Assembly: GCA_039621445.1 (NCBI GenBank)
Contig: CP154954.1
Location: forward strand, 53,109,357-53,173,356
DNA from: Euglena gracilis
Lineage: Eukaryota; Euglenida; Euglenophyceae; Euglenales
DNA: 64,000 bases
Direction: 5' to 3'
Made by a program: the position numbers and the translations under genes. The notes under the pieces are model-generated. The model was not told where the DNA came from, ran no database searches, and saw only the letters and a list, made by a program, of their open reading frames with translations. Below are positions 1 through 10,173 of the stretch, piece after piece; position 1 is the stretch's first letter; each line of letters opens with the position of its first letter.

Positions 1-38
1 ACGGTACTGGTCGCCGAGTTGTAAGGTGTCTGTTGGAA

Positions 39-1058
39 CCAGACATTCATTTAGTGTGGTGCACCAAGGATGCCTTTTGTGGTGTGACCAAATATTTTTG
101 TGGTTCTCTTGTGGACACCAAAAATTTTTGTTGCTGGACACCAAAAAAATTTTCCCACCACCTGCTGGCATTTGCATCATTATCTCTTTCCTCAACAGCA
201 ATGAAACAATCGGGGGGATATGCGGAGCGCATATGTGGCGCATATTTCGCATATTTTGCACATATTTAGTGATATTTCGAGGTTTTGCAAGAATTTTCCG
301 CAGCATATTTGCACATTCTCGATATTTTGACCGCATATTTTTGAACCCTTACATATTATATCGGGATTTCTCCTTCCTTTTTTTTGAGTCTATTTTTTTG
401 CCGTTTTGGGGAAAATGTGCCTTTCTGTTTTCTAAAAACCTGTTTCATGAATTGCCAAGAAAATGAATATGAAAATCGACGAATATTGGTGCAAGGTTTT
501 GACCAAAAAGATGTTTTGAATCATTTTTGAACCATTTTCTTTTTTTTTAAACAAAATGCAGTCTTCGAGTCCCCACTTGGAGGCTCCCAAAAGTGAAATC
601 AAAAAATTTCCCCCTATGGAAATAGAAATGGACAAAAGTTTCGACCCTCTTGGAAACATATGCAAGATTGGTTCAACTGCCCTGCCAACTTTTTTTGCTG
701 GTTTTGGTTTACTCCCTCAAAGTGGCTATTATTTTATTTCGGTGCCAATGGCGCCGCAGGAACCCCCTCAAAGTGTCCGCCTTCCCAGAGTGGCCATTTT
801 GGTGCCTAGAGTGTCCAAAGATCAATCCACTTTTAGTTGTAAAAGTGTTTAGTTTCTTTTTGATTCTCAATCAGGTTTTATGGATATTAAAAAATTTGGC
901 CACCAAAAACTTTTTTGTGGTTCCCTTGTGGACACCAAAAGGAAAATCGTGGTTCATTTGTGGACACCAAGAAAAATTTTGTGGTTCATCTGTGGACACC
1001 AAAAAAACCTTTGTGGTTCACACACGCCTTTTGTGAACCACACTAAATGAATGTCTGG
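39..1058. mobile_element. TIR element (MITE-like), about 1.02 kb
   Basis: Positions 39-60 and 1037-1058 are a perfect 22-bp inverted repeat. TTGGAA flanks both ends (33-38 and 1059-1064) as a 6-bp candidate target duplication. The interior is AT-rich and has no credible coding sequence. Near both ends, in the same orientation, it carries repeats built on TGTGGACACCAAAAA (around 111, 929, 961 and 993). This fits a non-autonomous DNA transposon; the superfamily is not assignable from the ends alone. Confidence 0.72.
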
Positions 1059-1064
1059 TTGGAA

Positions 1065-1902
1065 CACAATTATATGTGCATTTTGTTGTTGGTGTATGTG
1101 CCACCCGCAAAACGATTGGGGGGTGATTGTGGTGGATATTGCATTGGGGGGGGATGCCGCCTGCATGATCCCACATCATTTGCTTTTTGGAGGAATGATA
1201 AAAGGAAAAGGCAAACAGTGTCATTCTCCCTCAATTTTTCCATATTTTGCACATTATTCTTTATAATATTTTATATGTTTTGCATATTTTTTTTTCACAT
1301 CCTTGCAATTTGTTTTTTTAGTTATTGTTCTTTTTTCTTTTCAAAGTTTTATTTTTTTTTCAATTTCAATTTCAATATATACTTTTATATTTTTTATGAT
1401 GTTGTTCACGAGTTCCCAGATGGGTTTGTTGGTGTATCTTTTTACTTTTTTTTCCCTTGAGTTTTTTGGTATTACACACTTTGGCCGTCATAAACCACCC
1501 ACAAATAACAAAACACAATAATAAATTTCCCAGCTGAGATATAAGGGAAGCCCCGAGGAGGGTCGCACACCCCTACCTCAAAACTGCCGTGAATTTAAAA
1601 TTTTCATTGTCCAGAATATGACATATTTGAACTGTCTCTAAAGAAAACGAAGGTTTTTTCAACAACTCTTCTTGGGTGACTTCACTCTTGGCCAGCACCC
1701 ACAGCCAACTTCGTGGTTGTGGGAAGGGAGGCAACCATGTGTTCCCAAAGCTTGTGTGAGTGCCATAACGTCCAGTCTCCCGTGTCCTGTTTTCGACCAA
1801 TTTGAGTTAATTTGGTTCGTTTTGAAGCCGTTTTGGCCAGTATGGCCCAGCTTGGGCCGTTTTGGGGACATTTGGTGCTGGCCTAAATCGCAGGTTTCTG
1901 AC
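1065..1902. other. AT-rich intergenic or intronic sequence
   Basis: T-rich low-complexity DNA to about 1500, then mixed sequence. I see no reading frame or repeat that I can defend here. Confidence 0.5.
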
Positions 1903-2086
1903 CTTGCATGAATGCGAACAGCAGCAATTTTGTCCATTTTTGCCAACGATATGGCGAAGTGAAGTCTGGTAACGTGATTGTCCCGCTCAGGTACGGTGAG
2001 GGAAGCTGCCCAAATGAAGGCATTCCTGGTCACTGCCTGGGCTCTGGGCGTCCGAAGCGCGGTGGATGCGGCGTTGCTGAGAGACG
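1903..2086 (-). CDS. Probable internal exon of an unidentified gene
   Basis: An open stretch of about 61 codons on the minus strand lies between a possible acceptor (CATCAG, AG at 2087-2088) and a good donor (CATGCAAG then GTCAGA, GT at 1901-1902). The peptide is well mixed and not low-complexity; one part reads AFIWAASLTVPERDNHVTRL. I do not recognise the family. An overlapping open frame continues upstream on the same strand to about 2287, so the acceptor may be wrong. Exon status is inferred from composition and the donor. Confidence 0.45.
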
Positions 2087-2530
2087 CTGATGCTTACCAA
2101 GTGTGAAGTGAGTTCGGGGTGCAATGCACACGTGCATCGAGTGGCCACCCTGGTTGTTCATCGCTGGTTGGGGGTTTTGGCGACTACTCCACTCCCTGTG
2201 GACGCTGACTGCGGGTGTGTCAGGTTGCATGATAGAGGGCTGGGCTGCTTTGAGTGATAGCCTCCTTTTTTGAAAGGCGGCGTGCACACAACAGCACCAA
2301 AAACCACCAGACTTCGGAGTTGGTGAGACGCTCTACGCTCTCAATTTTTCGGAAAAGGTTTTTTATGTCCCGAATATATTTCTCCCACCGATGGACAAGC
2401 AAATGAAAATATGCCCCCCCCCCCCCCGATGGACGATGGTCGATGGTCGATAAAATTTTCTGCCAAGTATGAAACTCCCCGGAGGGTCTTGAAATCCTGA
2501 TTTTAGAACCGGGCGTTCTGCATTGGGGAG
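2087..2530. other. No defensible feature
   Basis: Mixed-composition sequence with a short C run near 2410. Open frames on the minus strand are unsupported. Confidence 0.4.
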
Positions 2531-2652
2531 TGGAGGTGTATTTCTTGAAGACGACGCCATCAGAAACGAAGGAGGTGAAGGAGAATCTGGACCGCGTTGA
2601 CCATAAGCCAGATACAGCGAAGAAGGAGCCGCACAACAAGAAAGCTTCCAAA
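2531..2652 (+). CDS. Probable exon, Lys/Glu-rich, unidentified gene
   Basis: A reading frame of about 40 codons is preceded by GGGGAG and followed by a donor-like GTGTCA at 2653. The peptide is charged and hydrophilic (for example ETKEVKENLDRVDHKPDTAK). It lies on the same strand as the candidate exons at 2907, 3706 and 3944 and may belong with them. The family is not recognised. Confidence 0.4.
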
Positions 2653-2906
2653 GTGTCATGCCGTACGTGTAAACACCGGCAAAGTTCATGTTTTGGCATG
2701 GCATCTCAGGGTCTGATGTCATATCCCCAAAATAGCCACCCGTGATTTCTTATCTTTCATTTGTCAGAATTCGACGGCATTTTGGTCTCGAAGGACAAAC
2801 CTCTTGTCGTAGGATGTTGTATGTGTCTATGTTTCTGCACATATAACTAATTTGTTAGATTTTGTGGTCATTTCACACCATCACGTCCTCCTCGCGACCC
2901 TCACAG

Positions 2907-2996
2907 GCCCCCAAGCGCAAAGCTCGCGCGTCTTCATCAGACTCCTGGGCGACCCCAACCCGGATATCCAAACGGCTCGCAGCCAAGCGACGACAG
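2907..2996 (+). CDS. Probable 30-codon basic exon, nuclear-signal-like
   Basis: A pyrimidine-rich acceptor (CGACCCTCACAG) precedes 30 codons and a donor, CAG then GTCTGTG. The peptide is strongly basic with Ser/Thr (APKRKARASSSD, then RISKRLAAKRRQ), which resembles bipartite nuclear-localisation or DNA-binding tails. Function beyond that is unknown. The following 700 bp to the next candidate exon hold only degenerate AT-rich repeats (about 3240-3420). Confidence 0.5.
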
Positions 2997-3705
2997 GTCT
3001 GTGTTTCTGTCTGTCTTGTTTCTGAGTCTCATTTGTTTTTCTGGTGGAAAAGGATTTGAAGGCATTGTTTTAAATCAAAGGTCACAATTAAACGTCGTCA
3101 GCCATCACGCCACGGGATTGAACACATCCGATGAAAACGTCCTCTCATTTGCAATGCCAATCACTGGTTTGTGCAAGCGTGCTTGTTTTTTTTCACAATT
3201 TTTTGCAATACATTTTGGGTGCTGCACTGTTGCTAAAGTTTGCACCTCGTGAACCGCAACAGAAATTTTGTTTGTTCCACGACCACCGCTGCAAAAAAAA
3301 ATTTATTGCTCATAGTCACCTCCTGAAGAAATTTTTCTTGTGTCACTGCAGCTCCAGCTCCAGCAAAAATTCTTTGCACCGTGACCACCATGTAGATGTG
3401 TTTTTTTTGCGCCACAGCACGAGCGCCGCGGCAGACAATTACAAGTCTGCCCACAGAGGAAAAGTGACAGTTTGGCAAGGTTTTATGGAAGTGATAGCGC
3501 GGCATTACCACCTCCATTGATCAAAAACCTAACGCAGCCCGAAAGCTGGCTGAGGAATGTCCATAAATCGTAGTTTCTCAATAATTTTTGTTGATAGAGA
3601 ATCCCAACCGCCACAAAAAATGTCAAGTGTCTGGAGTGTTTGCCCCCCCCTTTTTTGCATTTTTCCGTCCCCCACCCACCATCTTGATATCATCATCTTT
3701 TGCAG

Positions 3706-3727
3706 GAGCGACTTCCGTGGCGCTGAG
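3706..3727 (+). CDS. Candidate 22-nt microexon
   Basis: An acceptor with a good pyrimidine tract (ATCATCTTTTGCAG) is followed by 22 nt and a near-consensus donor, GAG then GTGAGTCAG. Read with one leading base it encodes SDFRGAE and ends in phase 0, which matches the phase-0 start of the candidate exon at 3944. It cannot join directly to the exon ending at 2996, so another exon would be needed between them. Confidence 0.45.
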
Positions 3728-3943
3728 GTGAGTCAGTTTGATTGAACGAAAGCGCTGGATTCTGTCGTTTTCATGCACAACCACTTTTTTTGCCGACAAC
3801 TTCATTTTTTCTTCTCCATGGTTATGTACATCAATTTCATTCTGCCGGTAATTTCCCAGTTTGGGTTCTTGTTAAAAAAACAATTTTTTTTTGAAACCGA
3901 ACCAGAATATAGCTTGTTTTAGATCATGCTTTTCAATTCACAG

Positions 3944-4020
3944 AAGGGTGTGGGCTGGGAGAAGGGGCGGTACGACAACTGGCCCGAGTGGCCGAGACAG
4001 TTGTCGTTGGCAGTTGCAGG
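3944..4020 (+). CDS. Probable exon truncated by DIRS sequence
   Basis: The acceptor TTCAATTCACAG opens onto KGVGWEKGRYDNWPEWPRQL in frame, a Trp-rich peptide with no low complexity. At about 4016-4020 the sequence turns into degraded DIRS recombinase DNA, so the gene's 3' part is either intronic beyond this point or broken by the insertion. The protein family is not recognised. Confidence 0.5.
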
Positions 4021-4228
4021 AGGAGGATTTGGAGGGGATTCCAAAATACGCCACATTTCTCCGAGCATCAAGCATTAATTCAAAGTTGTTTGCATGGACA
4101 ACAAAGCGTGTAACCTCCCGCCACCAAACCCAGGAATCAAAAAACAAGGCAATGTGTTTCAGGCCTGGACCACAATCCCTCTATTCTGCCCAATGGGCAT
4201 GGGCATGCACAACTGTCTCTGTGCCCAC
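4019..4228 (-). pseudogene. Old DIRS tyrosine-recombinase fragment
   Basis: The stretch is clearly but imperfectly similar to the recombinase regions of B1 (about 9830-9990) and B2 (about 14460-14620), with an internal deletion and many substitutions. It is older than the intact copies next to it. B1 is inserted at its right edge (4228/4229). Confidence 0.65.
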
Positions 4229-4382
4229 TCGTACTCCCTCGAGGAAAACCGACAAGGGAGGAAGAGACACCGAGGGCGAAGCACAAAGACCTTGTGAGGC
4301 CATGCCTTGCTCGCCGGCGGTGGTTGGATTGTTTTGGTGCGTTGGGTTAGGAGTCCCTGCTTAGTGCCGCCTCGCCGGAGTT

Positions 4383-4535
4383 TCGGACTCCCACGACACA
4401 GGAAGGGGTAGGAAGGGACCAAGAGGGCGAAGCACAAGAAGATGGTGAGGTCCTGCTTTCCTTGCCGGCTGTTCTGTTCTTGTGTGTTTGTGCGTGCGCG
4501 CGGGGTGCTTCTTACTGCGCCTTTGCTGACGGAGT
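4383..4535. repeat. Left terminus and inverted terminal repeat of element A
   Basis: 4440-4535 is the near-exact reverse complement of 8890-8997. The outermost 65 bp (4383-4447) are present again, inverted, in the left half of the internal complementary region. Confidence 0.85.
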
Positions 4536-7500
4536 TGGCGATGAGGTGGCCTCCTCCGACACCTTGGCGAAGCTGAACCGTCGTGGCCCCGCCCCCCCCC
4601 CTCTCCCATGGTCGCTTGGTGGGGGCCCCCCCCCTGATGGGGATGGTTTTCGCTTTCTGGTGTGTTGCTGGGTGGGCGGTTGGGGCTGCTTGGTTGGGGG
4701 TCCCCTTTCTGGTTGGGATGGTTTTCTTTTTCTGCTGATTTTTGGGGTGGGCGGGTTGGGCTCACCATCTTCTTGTGCTTCGCCCTCTTGGTCCCTTCCT
4801 CCCCCTTCCTGTGTCGTGGGAGTCCGAGACCATTCGGGCTCCGCACTGCGAGATGGTGAGGTACTGTGCACCCCCCTTTGGGCCATAATATTTTGAATTT
4901 TTGAAACGACTCCCAGCCTTAAATAATGAGCTTGGAAGGCCCCAAAATTTTTCCACTGACCCACTTGCTGGACTTCTTCCACTTGCAAACCAGCATTTTT
5001 CCACCATAAAACCCCAGCCCCTCTGGTGCTGTGGGGTTTCCAGTGGGTGGTGTCCACCCCCCCCTCTTGCAGAATTTCTCTGGTCAGGGAACTCACCCTT
5101 TCTGATGTCAAAGGTCTTTTACCATTCAAAGACCATAACAAATTGTTTTTGTGTCCAACCATGTGGGCTGTCCTTTCCACATACTCTTTCAATAAATGCC
5201 ATGGGCTTATGAGGGGGGTGTGTGGCAAATTCAAAATCTCTTCCCATTTTGGGAATTGCCACCCTTTCCTTTGCAATAAAATGAAAATTTTTTCTCCCAC
5301 GAAACTGATTTTTCGCTGTGTCCTGGCTAAATCAACCCCCCTGTGGAGGGCCAAAAGCCTCCAACAGATGATGAGTCTGTTTCTGAGCTCTTTCACAGGT
5401 AGGTCTGAGAGGGGTGTGGAATTCCTCATGATGTTTTCTAGGAAATCAGTGGGGTCCCAAAAGTGGGCATACTTGCAGACATTGGCATTCCACTTCCTTT
5501 TCAATGGAGCCAGAAGGGGTGAAAATCTCAAAGACCCAAACCCTGGGAGTAATAAGGCTGCTGCATATGCATTTCGTGCAGTGTTGATGCTATGAACAGC
5601 AAGATCAAGGATGGCTTCAGCCATCTTGGGGACTGTGCACTTCTGCAGAGGCACCCCTTTTTGCAATAATTGACCCATCAAAGTCCTGAAGGCTGAGTCA
5701 TATCTTTTGACATTTCCCAGATTTTTTATGTAAGTGTCGATACTGGACATCGAAACTTCCTGGGATTGTAATATTTGCCTGACACAATCAAGCAGGCCAA
5801 ATTCCACCTTGGGGGGGGCATCTCCTCCCCCCAGCAGTTGGTGAATAGACCCCATTGGGGGGGGGACCAGCAAAAATTTGCTGCCTGGCTGTCGGATTGA
5901 CATTAATTGGCGCCACCATGATGTCGAAGCCCAGTGGGGTACGATCAACAGACATGTTAGGTCTGGGTTTAACATTAATCTCTGAACCCACTGGGGAATG
6001 ATGCTCCAGGGAGGGTTGGCATAAACTGGGGGGAGGCCCTTCAAATCTGCCTTCAAGGCATCCACCAGCAAAGCCCCTTGGTGGGGGTATCGACAAACAA
6101 ACTGGGGAAATTTTTTGTTGCTGGGTGTGCAAAACATGTCCACCTCTGGGATAATGTCCTTTCTGAAAAATTTCAGAATTTGGTGAAAGATGTTCAAATT
6201 TAGGGTATAATCCCCTGGGTCCTTTTGCTCCCTGGTCAGGGAGTCTGCCAATTGCTCTTTTGTGGGAACCCAAACCACTTGCAAATTGATTTTCTTTTCC
6301 TGACAATGATACAGCAGGGGTTTTAAGATGGAATTTAGGTAGGGTTTTCTGCCTCCCCATTTTGTTAAATAACTGACAGCCACCTGGCTGTCCACGTGAA
6401 GCATTATTGTTTGTTTTGGTTTGGCCAGACTTTTTACTGTCTCCACTGCTGACATCAACCCTTTTTGGTTGATGTGAAGGATGTGCATGTCTCTCCAAAA
6501 ATCCTGCACTTTTTGGCCTGAGTTTTTGTCCAGCCCCCCCCCCCCCACTGCCAGGTGCTGCTGTCTGAGAACAGTTCCTGAGAGGCCTGGGATTGAAAAG
6601 CTCTGCCCACACCTGGCTGCAAAAACGCTTTTAACTCCACAATTTGATCTTTGACCCCCTGGGGAATGGTTAGGGTGTGGTCCCAACCCCACTTTGTGTG
6701 CAAATCCACCATTTTGCAAAGTTGGTCTGTCAGAATTCTGAGAAATGGCATTGAGACTAGGTAACTTCTGACTTGACCTACAATGGAACTGAGCTTTCTG
6801 CAGCTCATTTTTTGTGCTGTGAGCACTTTGCCCAGCTCCTTTCTTAAAGATTTTAGTTTTTCCTGAGGAATTTCTAGCTGGCCTTTTTTCAAGTTGACCC
6901 ACTGGCCCAAATGTTTTATTTCCTGTGTGGGTTCCAGACAGGACTTGGGGAGGTTTAATCTGAAACCTGCCAGTAAAAGGTCCTGTTTTATTTCTGCCAA
7001 ATGCTGGGCTGCTGTCTTTTTGCTGGGGGCTAACAGCAAAATGTCGTCCAGGTAGATGAAAACTACCTTTCCCTCTTTTCTCCATTTCCTCTCCCAGACT
7101 CTCATGAGAGTCATAAATTTTTGAGGCAGGCTGCTGATGCCGAAGCATGCAGCTTGAAACTGCCAGGTTTCCCCCCCCCACCTGCATGCAAACATGCCTT
7201 TCTAGACTGCTGTGCAGTTTTAAGTGGAAATAAGCATCTTTCAAATCTATTTTTCCACAGAACCAACCTTTCCTCAGATATGGGAAGATATTTCCCATAT
7301 GCTCCAGTCTGAACTTCTGGGGGGTGAAGTGGAGATTTAACTGTCGACAGTCTGAAATCAGTCTTTCCTTTGTCTTTTCCCCTTCTTTTTTGGAAATGAT
7401 GAAGTAAGGGACCAAATGTTTTGCTTCCTCTGGGGGGATTTGCCTGGTTGCCCCTGCACCTTCGTATTCTCTCAGAATTTTCTGGGCAGTCATTATTTCT

Positions 7501-8780
7501 TGGGGAGTTTTGAAGGGAAATTTTAAGGACATTTGAGGGGGGAGGGGAAGATCTGCCATAACTCCCTCCCTTATCAGGTTAATACCTCTCTGCTGGCTCC
7601 TGCCTTGACCCAATGGGGGATGCTGGCCTGCAGGGCCTTGTAAGGGGGTACCCCTGGGTGTAATGTGTCTGGGGATTCCACTCCCCATCACTGGGGTCCC
7701 TCCCCCAGGTTTCCCCATTACTGGGGTCATCCCTGGCTGCCCCATCACTGGGGCTGTAGCTGGCCCTGCCATAGGGCTTCTCAAAGACAGGCTTTCCCCC
7801 TGTTTTGGAAAGATGGGGGAAGGTCTGTGGTGGGGAGGTACATATAATGCTGGGGGGTGAGGGCTGATTACCTTCTGGGGGGGCCCTGGTGTAGCCAATC
7901 TTGGGCCTCCCCCCCAAGGGCTGATATCTTGAATGTGCTTGCCTCCAGTGGCCACCTGAATTTGCTTGAAATGGCCTCCATTGGCCTTGATATCTTGACT
8001 GTAATGGCCTCCATTGGCCTTCAGGGCCATCTGGCCTTCTTGGTCTCCATTGACCTTCTCTCCAGCACTTTTCTTGTGTCTTCTTTTTCCCTCTTGGTTC
8101 CCCAGATAAGCCACCATGGCGGAATTTCCCTGAGGGGTTTGATGCCACCTGTCTTGGCTGTGGCTTGCTTCCCCTGGGGGGAATGATTTTGAGGGTTCTG
8201 GGGGGATAGTTGGACATACCTCTCCCCACTGGGGTCCCCTGCTGGGATTCTGGGTTCTGTGTCCTTGAGAATGGGCACCATGCCCTTTTGAATGATGGCT
8301 GCCATAGCCTTGGGCCCCAGGCCCTGTAGATAGATGGCCGCCATGGCCATTTTGAGGAGGGTTTCCACCTTCCTGACTTGAACCCTTTGAACTTCCCCTG
8401 CCATAGGGGTGGGGATGAGAAGGGGAATGGGTAGTCTGCCAGACCTGTGTTTCCCGCTCCTGACAATGTTTCCTTGATTGATGACTGTGATGGGTCCCCA
8501 TGACCCAATGGGCCTTGCCCTGGATGGCTCCTCTGACGCTTTGCTCTGACCACGAGTGTCCAGGGTCCATGGCCGTCACAAAAGCTTTGTTGAAAACAGG
8601 AATTTTCTGACGAATTGGGGAGCGGAAGGGTTGCGACGGCCACGGACGGACGTGTTGGCCCTGCTCCATCAGGTACTCCAGCGCCTGCAGTTCCTCGGTG
8701 TTTTCCAGCTTCGGCTGTCTGTCTTGAACGTCCTTGCGCTCCCACTTCCTCTTGACAGCTTGAAATTTTTTCCAACACAT
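4512..8780 (-). CDS. Gag-pol polyprotein of DIRS element A, with two G-run frame changes
   Basis: A single 1422-codon frame. The first 400 or so residues are gag-like (Gly/His/Gln-rich). RT follows with DCRQLN and KIDLKDAYFH; the YLDD catalytic box lies in another frame near 7045. RNase H and an NPPW methyltransferase-like motif (YANPPWSIIPQW) come next, then a tyrosine recombinase with LHRGVDLAR, KPHSTRGAGV and AHY as the R-HxxR-Y catalytic set. Between a G9 run (about 7171-7179) and a G13 run (about 6534-6546) the conserved protein moves to a second frame (6455-7195) and back. The C-terminal tail is basic, with repeated RKRKPS blocks, and is encoded across the internal complementary region. 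Cytoplasmic or nuclear reverse transcription and circle integration are known for the class. The G runs could be assembly errors. Confidence 0.85.
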   Translation of the reverse strand: MCWKKFQAVKRKWERKDVQDRQPKLENTEELQALEYLMEQGQHVRPWPSQPFRSPIRQKIPVFNKAFVTAMDPGHSWSEQSVRGAIQGKAHWVMGTHHSHQSRKHCQERETQVWQTTHSPSHPHPYGRGSSKGSSQEGGNPPQNGHGGHLSTGPGAQGYGSHHSKGHGAHSQGHRTQNPSRGPQWGEVCPTIPPEPSKSFPPGEASHSQDRWHQTPQGNSAMVAYLGNQEGKRRHKKSAGEKVNGDQEGQMALKANGGHYSQDIKANGGHFKQIQVATGGKHIQDISPWGGGPRLATPGPPQKVISPHPPALYVPPHHRPSPIFPKQGESLSLRSPMAGPATAPVMGQPGMTPVMGKPGGGTPVMGSGIPRHITPRGTPLQGPAGQHPPLGQGRSQQRGINLIREGVMADLPLPPQMSLKFPFKTPQEIMTAQKILREYEGAGATRQIPPEEAKHLVPYFIISKKEGEKTKERLISDCRQLNLHFTPQKFRLEHMGNIFPYLRKGWFCGKIDLKDAYFHLKLHSSLERHVCMQVGGGNLAVSSCMLRHQQPASKIYDSHESLGEEMEKRGKGSFHLPGRHFAVSPQQKDSSPAFGRNKTGPFTGRFQIKPPQVLSGTHTGNKTFGPVGQLEKRPARNSSGKTKIFKKGAGQSAHSTKNELQKAQFHCRSSQKLPSLNAISQNSDRPTLQNGGFAHKVGLGPHPNHSPGGQRSNCGVKSVFAARCGQSFSIPGLSGTVLRQQHLAVGGGGLDKNSGQKVQDFWRDMHILHINQKGLMSAVETVKSLAKPKQTIMLHVDSQVAVSYLTKWGGRKPYLNSILKPLLYHCQEKKINLQVVWVPTKEQLADSLTREQKDPGDYTLNLNIFHQILKFFRKDIIPEVDMFCTPSNKKFPQFVCRYPHQGALLVDALKADLKGLPPVYANPPWSIIPQWVQRLMLNPDLTCLLIVPHWASTSWWRQLMSIRQPGSKFLLVPPPMGSIHQLLGGGDAPPKVEFGLLDCVRQILQSQEVSMSSIDTYIKNLGNVKRYDSAFRTLMGQLLQKGVPLQKCTVPKMAEAILDLAVHSINTARNAYAAALLLPGFGSLRFSPLLAPLKRKWNANVCKYAHFWDPTDFLENIMRNSTPLSDLPVKELRNRLIICWRLLALHRGVDLARTQRKISFVGEKIFILLQRKGWQFPKWEEILNLPHTPLISPWHLLKEYVERTAHMVGHKNNLLWSLNGKRPLTSERVSSLTREILQEGGVDTTHWKPHSTRGAGVLWWKNAGLQVEEVQQVGQWKNFGAFQAHYLRLGVVSKIQNIMAQRGVHSTSPSRSAEPEWSRTPTTQEGGGRDQEGEAQEDGEPNPPTPKISRKRKPSQPERGPPTKQPQPPTQQHTRKRKPSPSGGGPPPSDHGRGGGAGPRRFSFAKVSEEATSSPTPSAKAQ
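4763..4862. repeat. Internal complementary region of element A
   Basis: The left half (to 4827) is the reverse complement of the element's left end. The right half (from 4828) is the reverse complement of its right end (8988-9022). In DIRS elements this region templates completion of the ends during circle formation. Confidence 0.85.
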
Positions 8781-8889
8781 CTTTCATTGAATTCCGTTGA
8801 ACACGTGTTTGATTTTTTGAATGTCTTTGTCTTCAGTATTGACCGCACTCGTAGTGTTGAAACTCTTTCTCCTTGAGGTCGAAGGGCAG

Positions 8890-9022
8890 AAATAGGAATC
8901 AGCCAACTCCGGCAACAAAAAGCAGTAAGAAGCACCCCGCGCGCACGCACAAAACACAAGAACCGAACAGCCGGCAAGGAAAGCAGGACCTCACCATCTC
9001 GCAGTGCGGAGCCCGAATGGTC
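8890..9022. repeat. Right terminus and inverted terminal repeat of element A
   Basis: Mirror of 4440-4535, followed by the outer end GTGCGGAGCCCGAATGGTC. Family B ends in a closely related sequence, GTGCGGAGCCCGAGGTGTC. Confidence 0.85.
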
Positions 9023-9161
9023 GGCTGACGATGCTGCTCCGACGTGGCGACGTGACTTCTTGCCCCTGGGGGGGGTCCCCCCCCTCTGCCCCCCCTGGCC
9101 CCCATTTTCTGACCAAGGGCTTTTGAAGACAAATTTTCTTTTACGGGTGGGGGGGTCGGGC

Positions 9162-9268
9162 TCACAAGGTCTTTGTGCTTCGCCCTCGGTGTCCCTTCAT
9201 CCCTTGTCGGTTTTCCTCGAGGGAGTACGAGACACCTCGGGCTCCGCACTTTGCCCTTGTGAGGCCAG
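9162..9268. repeat. Internal complementary region of B1
   Basis: The inverted left end and inverted right end are joined at 9230/9231 (AGTACGA then GACACC). It defines the true ends of B1 at 4229 and 13396. Confidence 0.82.
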
Positions 9269-10173
9269 ATTGTGCACTGAAATTAGGGGGGCCTGGGCAT
9301 TTTCCAGGGCACCTTGGGCACCCAGTTGCTGATAGTGGGCTGTAAAAGCCTCCACCCCCCTCCACTGGCCAATTTCACAAACTTCTTGGGCAGAAAGGCC
9401 CAATTTTTTGAGTAAACCAACTCCTGCCCCTCTGGTGGAGTGGGCCCCCCACACCTGGGGGGTCACCCCATAATTGGCCAAAAAATCTTTTGTGATAGAA
9501 GCAACAGTGTCAGCACTTATGGCCCTGAAGGGGTTTTTTATGAAATCAGAAGGGGGCCCCCAGGTCTGACGAATGAACGTGTAGCAGCCACATAAGACAT
9601 CATTAAATGAAAGGGGCTTATTTGTGGACATTGGGGAATGGACACCACCCTTTCCCACTTGTGAAACTTTTGGGCTTTACGCTTAATTTTAATGTAGGGT
9701 GCCCTACCCAACACACTGGTGGTTCGTTTGACTTGTGCCAAGTCAGAGGATCGATATAAACAGAGAATTCGTGAGCAAAAAATCAGTTGGGTACGCAATG
9801 TACAAATATCAGTGGGCATAGGCGCCTTTGCCAGCCCCAGGAGGATTGGGAGGGGATCCCAAAATGCCCCATACTTCTCCAGGTTTTGGTTCCAAAGCCT
9901 TTTGTAGGGGGTCAGTAGGGTGTAGAATCTCAGCCCACCAAACCCAGGAACCAAAAGCATAGCACTATATGCATTACGGGCTTGGGCCTTGGAGAATTGG
10001 AATAATTGTATTAAAGCGTCAGCCACTTGGTCAGTGGTGGCTTCAGGGGGGGGTACCCCCATGTGTTCCAAAATTACCCACAGAAGTGCAAAGGCACTCT
10101 GATAACGCTTTAAACTGGGGTTTCTCCCCAGGAAATCTTCAATGGTTTTAACCTGAATTTGCTTCCCCTCCAA
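9197..10173 (-). pseudogene. Tyrosine recombinase of B1
   Basis: The C-terminal recombinase domain lies in two frames: 9538-10173 carries LYRSSDLAQVKRT (first catalytic Arg), and 9197-9658 carries WGAHSTRGAGVG (His-x-x-Arg) and FTAHYQQLG (Tyr nucleophile). The frame changes near 9545 in a C/G-rich tract. The protein joins circular element DNA to the genome without a target duplication. All catalytic residues are visible, but the frame break suggests an inactive copy. Confidence 0.8.

Larger units (their letters stand above)
4383..9022 (-). mobile_element. DIRS-type retrotransposon A (second family)
   Basis: This is a complete 4640-bp copy. It has inverted terminal repeats (about 4440-4535 against 8890-8997) and an internal complementary region at 4763-4862 that joins the two outer ends. 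It interrupts the terminal repeat of B1 between CCGGAGTT (ending 4382) and GGCTGACG (starting 9023). The same sequence is uninterrupted in B2 near 13660, so the empty site is exact and there is no target-site duplication. It is the least damaged element in the window and is younger than B1. Confidence 0.9.

Noticed and set aside
1672-1911. Plus-strand frame beginning MGDFTLGQHPQP
   Set aside because: No splice support and Trp/Phe/Pro-rich composition typical of chance translation of T/G-rich DNA.
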